NCBI RefSeq assembly: GCF_000003815.2
Contig: NC_049991.1
Coordinates: 6,049,372 to 6,113,371 of the forward strand
DNA: 64,000 nucleotides
DNA from: Branchiostoma floridae
Lineage: Eukaryota > Chordata > Leptocardii > Amphioxiformes > Branchiostomatidae
Direction of reading: 5' to 3'
Shown here piece after piece: positions 57,644-64,000 of this stretch. The position numbers were made by a program, and so were the translations under genes. The notes under the pieces were generated by a model. It was not told where the DNA came from, did not search any database, and was given only the letters and a program-made list of their open reading frames with translations. The first letter of the stretch is position 1. The number at the start of each line of letters is the position of its first letter.

Positions 57644-60600
57644 TTATTTGTCCTTCTTGTTTTGGACCAACTCAAAGTGCGTATTCGGAGGGATGAGGAC
57701 GGTGTCAACGACCTGTAGCACGCCGTTGGTCTTTGTCATTTCCTTCAGAACGGAAGCGTTGTTCACCATAATGGATTCTGAAAACAAGACACGCGCAAGG
57801 GTTTCAACACAAGTGAAGAAAAATCACAATGAAATTTTTGGAAACTCAATATCTAAATTGGAAAAAGACATCAAAACGTTAAACAAAATAAGTTAGCATA
57901 CTTTCCCTACTCTGAAAAAACACTGTAACATGTTCTCTGCATCATCAGTTTAGAACGCTAATATTTTGGATAATGACTCCCTGGAATTAGAATCGTAACT
58001 TTTGTTGACAACAGTTGATAATGTTTTTCCGGTACTGGTCCTGAAAGTAAATTATGTTATCGTTTTTAGCTTCACAATAATAATAAAAACTACTGCCCAC
58101 CACGTGATGAAGCTTTGATGGTCACGTTTTTCCCCTGAACGGTTCTCAGTTCACGTGAGTAGTACAGACCGACGTTGTTGTAGACGTTAGAGAGAACGTG
58201 GTACGTCAGGACGTTAGTCAGAGCCGTCACGTTCTTCAGCAGACCGTCCAGAACTCCTGCCGGCAGCTTGAAGAAAGCCTCGTTGGTGGGTGCGAACAAG
58301 GTGAAGTTTCCGTTACTCGCTGGAAAAAAAAAAAGAGATAAAACTCGATGGAAAGTTCAACTGACTCACTCAGTCTTCTTCACCTATCAGACCGATTCAC
58401 AGTGCACACCTGACTTTATCTCAATGTGACGTCACTTATTGGTCTTGTGTGACGTCAGCAATTGGTCCCTGGTGTTGATTGCCCTTTTTTCATTATTCTC
58501 TCAAATATGTCCTGTTTGGTGTCCTGAATATCAACTCTCTTCAACGAAACAGGGACAAGGGTGATATTGACGTCCAACAACTTTTGACTCATTAATGACG
58601 TCATGGGTTAAGATAAAAGTCACGTGCTCACAGCTATTGGATCAGACAACGTAAGGTTTAGAGAGTATGTTGAAAATTCCAGATAGTTTTTTTTTTAGCT
58701 TGGCAGCACTTTATTTCGTCGGCAAATCCCTTCGGCCATTACGCAATCACAATGATGGACGACACCAACTTTCAAACTTTTTGAAAATTGTTTATTACGT
58801 CTGCGAAAGTTGGTCAGTCGGCATAATAAAGACTTCAGATGATCACTTACCTGATAGAGTTGCAATTAGACCTGCCTTGGAGACGGCTGTTGCCAGGGTG
58901 GACAGATTCGAATTGGTAGTTATCTCCGTTACTATTGTTCCGTTTGGTAACGGGTACATCACAGTGTCGATGATTTGAGCGAAGCCGGCAATGGCGTGAC
59001 AGTCCGGATTGACGACACCAGCTCCGTTAGCTGTTAAAGTCTGATAAAATAAAGGACAAAAGAAAACAAACCTTAACAAGTTGAAGCCCTTGAACTTACT
59101 TTCAAAGTGTCACTGATTAAAAAAAGTATTAAGCCCTAGCTTCATATATCGTCCGAAGTGGAATTTGTTTAGAACTAATATGAAGGACGTTTGGTCAGTT
59201 TCAGATGTTATACTACAACAGTTCTAAAAGTCCTTAACAAGATATCAATGTATTTGAAGCTTCAAACCTAAAAAAGTAAAATTCACATGTATTTTGCCGA
59301 GACATGTCTATGTGACTAGTACGTATTCTTCACTATTTTTTGTGTGCGTAATTTAAAACCTCGATGATTGAGTCCACTCCAAGACACCGTGCGGGTGTTT
59401 GTTGCCAATGTTTAGAATTGATTTTAAAGTTTTGTAATTATATGTCTAGGACATTTGATACTTCAGAAATATTTTAACACTGTTTCAACTTTATAAATAT
59501 TTCCCTGGTCCTGTAAAAATTTGGAAATATTCATGGTGTGGAATTGGATACTTCTAATGGTTTCTAAATAGTGATAACAGCATTCTACCATTATTTACCA
59601 TTTTCTACCATATTTTGTAAATGGTTCAGTGGGCTGGGAAGATAGCAATTCACACATCCTTGCAAAGTATGGTTGGGTGACATGCAAAAATGGCCCACCA
59701 CAAAGGATCCACCAGTGCATAACAGTGAAATCTAAAAATATACAGATGCAACAATAGGGCTTACTTTTATGGGGGCAATAAACTAATTTTACCATTTGGC
59801 AAAGTTTACAAATATTTGTAAATATTTGTAAATGTGAAATAATCACAGAGGTTTCACAATTATTCTAAATAAAGATATTTTTGTACAGTTACTTTCAAAA
59901 TGTTTCTAAAATATTCAAAGGAATTCAAATAGATGAGTATTTTCCTAGTCAATTTTTTTAAAAGAATTTAATTATTGTGGCTCAGATATTCTTTTATTCA
60001 AAATAATAATAACTAATTATAAATATCGCCTAAAAACCCTCATGGTGTCTTGGAATGGACTCTGCTTTCATTTACTGAAAATGATTATTTTGACAACATC
60101 CATCATCTGTTTATCGATATTTTCTCTTTCTGTTGCTAAATGTACCAATATATTGAATTAAATGTAAATGCAGAAATGTTAGTGTTGGTTTTAGGTTCGC
60201 GGTTTTTGGCGGTGGCCACTTTACCACGAATTTAAAACCACCGCGAACATTTCTCCGTCACAGTAAGAGACTGCAGTGCATGGTGCTACCACGAACTTAA
60301 AACCACCGTGAAAAGTCCTTTTTCCCGCTACCGCGAAATAAAATTCCCGCAAACTTATATGCATTTACAGTACTTACGATCGCTATTGGTGATACGTCAT
60401 AGACGTTGATCCGGATGTTTGTTCCGCCCATGGTTGGAATCAGCTTGTTGTTTAAGAACATCAATATTTCTATCTTACCAGTAACCATGTGGGCCTCCAA
60501 TACCTGTACAAATGTTTGGTACCAATATATGCACGTCAGGTAAATGGAATGTTTATTACATAAAATTTGAATGTTAAAAACGTTGTCAACATTTACAGGG

Positions 60601-61491
60601 GCTTCTACAAATGAAGTTTATCTATAAACAACGTTATAATATTCTTTAAGCAGTAACACTTTGAGTCTCGCGAGAGCACGAGGCTATGTCCGTGACTTGC
60701 GTGGATGAATGCAGTTTGATACATTAGCGGTTTACTTACATATGATTGAAGATGAACTTAATGGGAATTTTCTTACTGGTTGGCCAGTGAATTGTAGTCA
60801 AAGATAACCACAATTGATGTCACCATTTGTGCCATTTGTTAAAACCATTGCCACAATACTGCATGTAGACTTATAGACGAACTTGTGTTCCACGTATTGT
60901 TGTTAGAAAATACCTCTTTTAACAGAGTTTTGTTGGATTGAAGCTTGTTCATCACGTCATTTGGGAGGCGTTCAAAGGCCGCGTCCGTTGGAGCAAATAC
61001 AGTGAGGGGACCTGTTGGTAAACACAGTCAGTTGGTATAAGCATCCACTCCTGAGGTGTCGCCCAAAATATACAATTTTTCGTAGCTCTATTCGTTGTAT
61101 AATGAGGTAAACTATTAGCACAAATGTCAACATTTTGCTATCAAACTGCATGGTGGCAAACATGCTCGTGGCAGGGGGTGGGGTGTAATTACTAAAAATA
61201 GTTATGTATCTATGAGTAACGTATACCAAAAGAAAGATAAAAAAAGACCGTAGTTATGTATTTATGACTTACGTATACCAAAAGAAAGATTAAAAAGACA
61301 GTAAGGAAATATAAAAATGTTTAAAATGTTGCCTTACCTAAACTATTCAGTCTGTTATACAGACCAGCTTGCTTCGCTAGTGAGATCAGTGTAGTCTCGT
61401 TGCCCACTTTTTCCAGCACGTCTACGATAGTTAACGGCCACTGTGCGTTAACCATACAAACCGACGACAGCACAGCTACCACAAGCTTCAT
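57644..61491 (-). CDS. Secreted protein with two fasciclin (FAS1) domains, gene D
   Basis: Six exons join in frame to 306 aa: 61491-61338, 61011-60914, 60503-60378, 59040-58851, 58319-58101, 57777-57644 (154/98/126/190/219/134 nt; phases 1,0,0,1,1). The signal peptide is MKLVVAVLSSVCMVNA. FAS1-1 has LTVFAPTDAAFERLP, VLEAHMVTG, and IAGFAQIIDTVMYPLPNG. FAS1-2 has FTLFAPTNEAFFKLP, NVLTYHVLSNVYNNVGLYYS and [19 protein letters not shown]. The tail FELVQNKKDK is longer than in A-C and resembles that of gene E, so D and E form a subgroup. Sequons include NET, NKT, NGT and NVT. The first FAS1 has Ala-His in place of the usual Tyr-His. It is expected to be secreted and adhesive; no anchor is seen. Confidence 0.9.
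60187..60350. repeat. Dispersed repeat of the 'CGCGAAxTTAAAACCACCGCGAA' type
   Basis: The unit ACCACGAATTTAAAACCACC then GCGAACATTT recurs as ACCACGAACTTAAAACCACC then GTGAAAAG about 60 bases later. Inverted GCGGTTTTTGGCGGTGG-like text stands at the left. It lies in intron 3 of FAS1 gene D, directly beside exon 3. Confidence 0.6.
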
Positions 61492-63211
61492 GTTTTAAGA
61501 TTCGCAAGAATTCTACGAGCTTCTAAAACAGGACCTCGGATTCGATACTGTTGAACTCGGTTCAGACTTTAGTGAGAATGGACTTTGACCGACCTATAGT
61601 ATAGAACAATTTGGGATTGCCCTACATAGCTAGCCAGGTAAAGCTAACAGGGCAGTACGTACGTGGATTTAGTAAACAAAGCTTTAATCTATCAAATATT
61701 AAACATGGAGGGAGGGGTAATTGACTTCTTCCCAACCTAACCCATATCTATGTACCAAATATCATGATTACAATCGATCCAGGGGCTCTAACCGTATGCT
61801 GACCACAAATATTCGAACACACACACTCACGCACACATGAGCACACGCACATACAAAACATTTTCGGACGTTAACATGGTCGGTCGTAATGTCATAGGTG
61901 TACGTGCCCAGCGTACGTCCCGAAACACATGTGATTCTGTTTACTAGCTACTTCATAATATAAGCCGCAATATGGCCAATTAGACGTCAAGTCTTATACA
62001 AAACATTTATGGAGAGTATCTTAAATTAAACACATATTAGGACTGTTGGGGGGGGGGGGGGCTACCTGTGAACTCTTGCATGCGAATTCTGACCTTAAAT
62101 CTGCTTATATACGGATAGAAATCTATGAAATGACATTGAAATGCCATTGTTACCCTGACCCCATCCCCCTGCGTTCGATATATATACGAGTAGCTTGCCA
62201 CCTAAATAGTCGGACACGTTCCAATTTGGTCAACAGTACAAAGTACATTCACGACGCGTAAAGGTGGGGTCACACATGCACATGCGTATATATTCAAGTC
62301 CGTTTGAGGTGCGTATGGCGCTTAAATTAGTATCTACCAGGCTCCACAGGTCGCGGGAAAAATAGTACAAATTGGACAAACATAGATACATAACATGCCA
62401 GATGAGTTAGCTGACCGGGAAGTATGGTTAGCGACCCAGCTAACTCGTCTGACATGTTACCTGTTTACGTTTGTCCAATTTCTATTATTTTTACAACGAC
62501 CTATGGGGCCTGGTGGAGGTAAATACTCCCATGCGCGCCTCATACGGACTTAAATATATACGCAGGTGTGACCCCACCTTAACGTGGAACCCAAGAAAAC
62601 AAGGCGATTTTCGTAAAACTTTATTATTCTTGAAACGGAATAAGAGGTAAGATAACAAATCATAATTAAAGAAATAACAAAGCAGGACATATTTCCGTAC
62701 TTTTCCCAAACATTATCATTTTGTACATTGTAGTTCATCACCAGAAGACGATTACACAAAGGAAATAGTTAGATTTGATATGTACACCTTATATGTTAAC
62801 GATGTATCTAAACAATACCTAAAAATTATGCACGCTTTTAGCAGACTAGTTATACTGCATGGGAAATATTACTTTTGGGAGTGAGGTACTGCTTTTATTT
62901 GTGTTATTTTAGTGATGGTGCTACCACCTAAAAATCAAGATCATTTCGATTGATCTATATAATACTGGTATGTGGGTATTTCATGTATCTAAAAAACATG
63001 GTGATTGCCCCTATTTTCCTAAAAGTAGTATGGTATGGCCCTTGGGGGGGGGGGTACCTAGCATTGAAGACTAAAAGCGAAGCGGAGGATTTCTAACATC
63101 TGTGCTGGTTAGGGTTTAATAATAACATCAAGAAATTTATAAAAAGGCTTGATATGCCACAGAGTTAAAAGGTCTTCAATATCTTGTTAGAAATTTAAGA
63201 AACACTTTTGT
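61492..63211. other. Intergenic region between FAS1 genes D and E
   Basis: This is the promoter side of gene D and the 3' flank of gene E. It contains a foldback element (62259-62581) and a G-run at 62047-62060. No coding exon is visible. Confidence 0.5.
62259..62581. repeat. Foldback MITE with TAAGGTGGGGTCACAC ends
   Basis: The left end TAAAGGTGGGGTCACACATG pairs with the right end CAGGTGTGACCCCACCTTA. Pairing continues through TATATATTCAAGTCCGTTTG / CATACGGACTTAAATATATA and through GGACAAAC...AACATG / CATGTTAC...GTTTGTCC near the centre. Confidence 0.85.
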
Positions 63212-64000
63212 TTACTTTCTTTCGTAGACTAACTCATAGTGCATGGATGGCGGCATGAGGACGGTGTCAATGAGCAGTATGACGCCGTTACTTTCTGCTA
63301 TCTGTGCGATGATGGTTGCGTTGTTAACCATAACCGGCGCTGTGAACGCATGGAAAAACACATTAGGTGACCAAACTATATAGAATTGAACATATGAAAC
63401 GCAAAGATAAGCTGTAACTACATGAAAACAAAGACAAAAGAGACAAAACATCATATCATGGCCCAGCTAATGCAAGGGCTCGTCAAGAACATGTCAAGAA
63501 GACCTTTGCTATGAAACCATATATGATATATTTTCGGATAAATTGTATTACTACCGATGGAGAAAAAATTTCACCTCAAACAGAGGAACTATTTCTGGTT
63601 GGTTTTGTGTTTTCCACCTAAAACTCAACATCCTTTAGATAGATTTGTTTCAATTGTGGCATATGCGTAGTTATTAAGATTCTGACGATACAGTTGGAGC
63701 AGGTTTTTTTTTGGCTAGTTAATGTAGCGTTTCTCCCATTTTGAATGTAGTAAGTAGTGTGGTTTCATTTCATTTTTCAAATTCGGTACATCATTTTACA
63801 AAGGATTGAGTTCCACGAACTTTAGTGGTGCTGTAATTGGTTGCAATGTACTTTTCTACCCTTTAACAAATAAAACGTACGAAATAGTGTTTTTGGATTC
63901 AATGTAGCTATAACGTTAACGGGATTTTTCTTGGCATTCTGAAAAGTGACCTACCGTCCCTGGAATTCTTTATAGTCACAAATTTTCCTTCCAAGGTCTT
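63212..64000 (-). CDS. Fasciclin (FAS1) protein, gene E, last two exons only (runs off the right edge)
   Basis: The last exon is 63339-63212: after a CACAG acceptor it encodes PVMVNNATIIAQIAESNGVI and LLIDTVLMPPSMHYELVYER then K, stop. The preceding exon ends at 63955 with a GTAGGT donor in phase 1, and its visible part (to 64000) encodes KTLEGKFVTIKNSRD, matching RTVQGKNVTIKASSR in gene D. Both belong to the second FAS1 domain, and the tail matches gene D (FELVQNKK / YELVYERK). The N-terminal exons must lie to the right of the window. Confidence 0.85.

Overview
This window looks like animal genomic DNA from an invertebrate deuterostome. Lancelet (Branchiostoma) is the best guess. The genes are intron-rich with GT-AG introns, and the introns and gaps are full of short non-autonomous DNA transposons, foldback hairpins and tRNA-derived SINEs. 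A spongin-short-chain-type collagen, a family thought to be absent from vertebrates, sits near a single chordate-like cytohesin. The species call is inference. I built every exon model by hand from splice sites, reading frame and family similarity; no search was run.

Layout. 105-753 (-): first two coding exons of WDR13. 2379-15854 (+): complete 13-exon cytohesin (Arf-GEF, 392 aa), head-to-head with WDR13. 18662-23253 (-): complete 9-exon short-chain collagen with a type IV collagen NC1 domain (388 aa). 26452-31509 (-), 32542-36146 (-), 52365-55958 (+), 57644-61491 (-) and 63212-64000 (-, partial): tandem family of secreted proteins with two fasciclin (FAS1) domains, sharing one six-exon design; a single-exon relic lies at 56722-56890. 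42035-50696 (+), inside this array: an 11-exon gene for a PIDD1-like protein (leucine-rich repeats, two ZU5-like segments, UPA-like region).

The most unusual locus is the PIDD1-like gene. Between its LRRs and ZU5 domain it has four 60-residue tandem repeats. The N-terminal ZU5 keeps a His-Phe-Ser motif like the PIDD autocleavage site, while the second site is not seen. In place of a death domain it has a proline-rich linker and a C-terminal domain with a Cys/His motif that resembles, from memory, the end of NEURL4-like proteins. A 633-bp inverted-repeat transposon with a 5-bp target duplication sits inside the proline-rich coding exon and stops the reading frame before the C-terminal domain in this assembled haplotype.

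The collagen and FAS1 proteins are all predicted to be secreted extracellular-matrix proteins. WDR13, cytohesin and the PIDD1-like protein are intracellular. I see no operon-like organisation. The FAS1 array looks like local tandem duplication, with inversion or insertion around the PIDD1-like gene.
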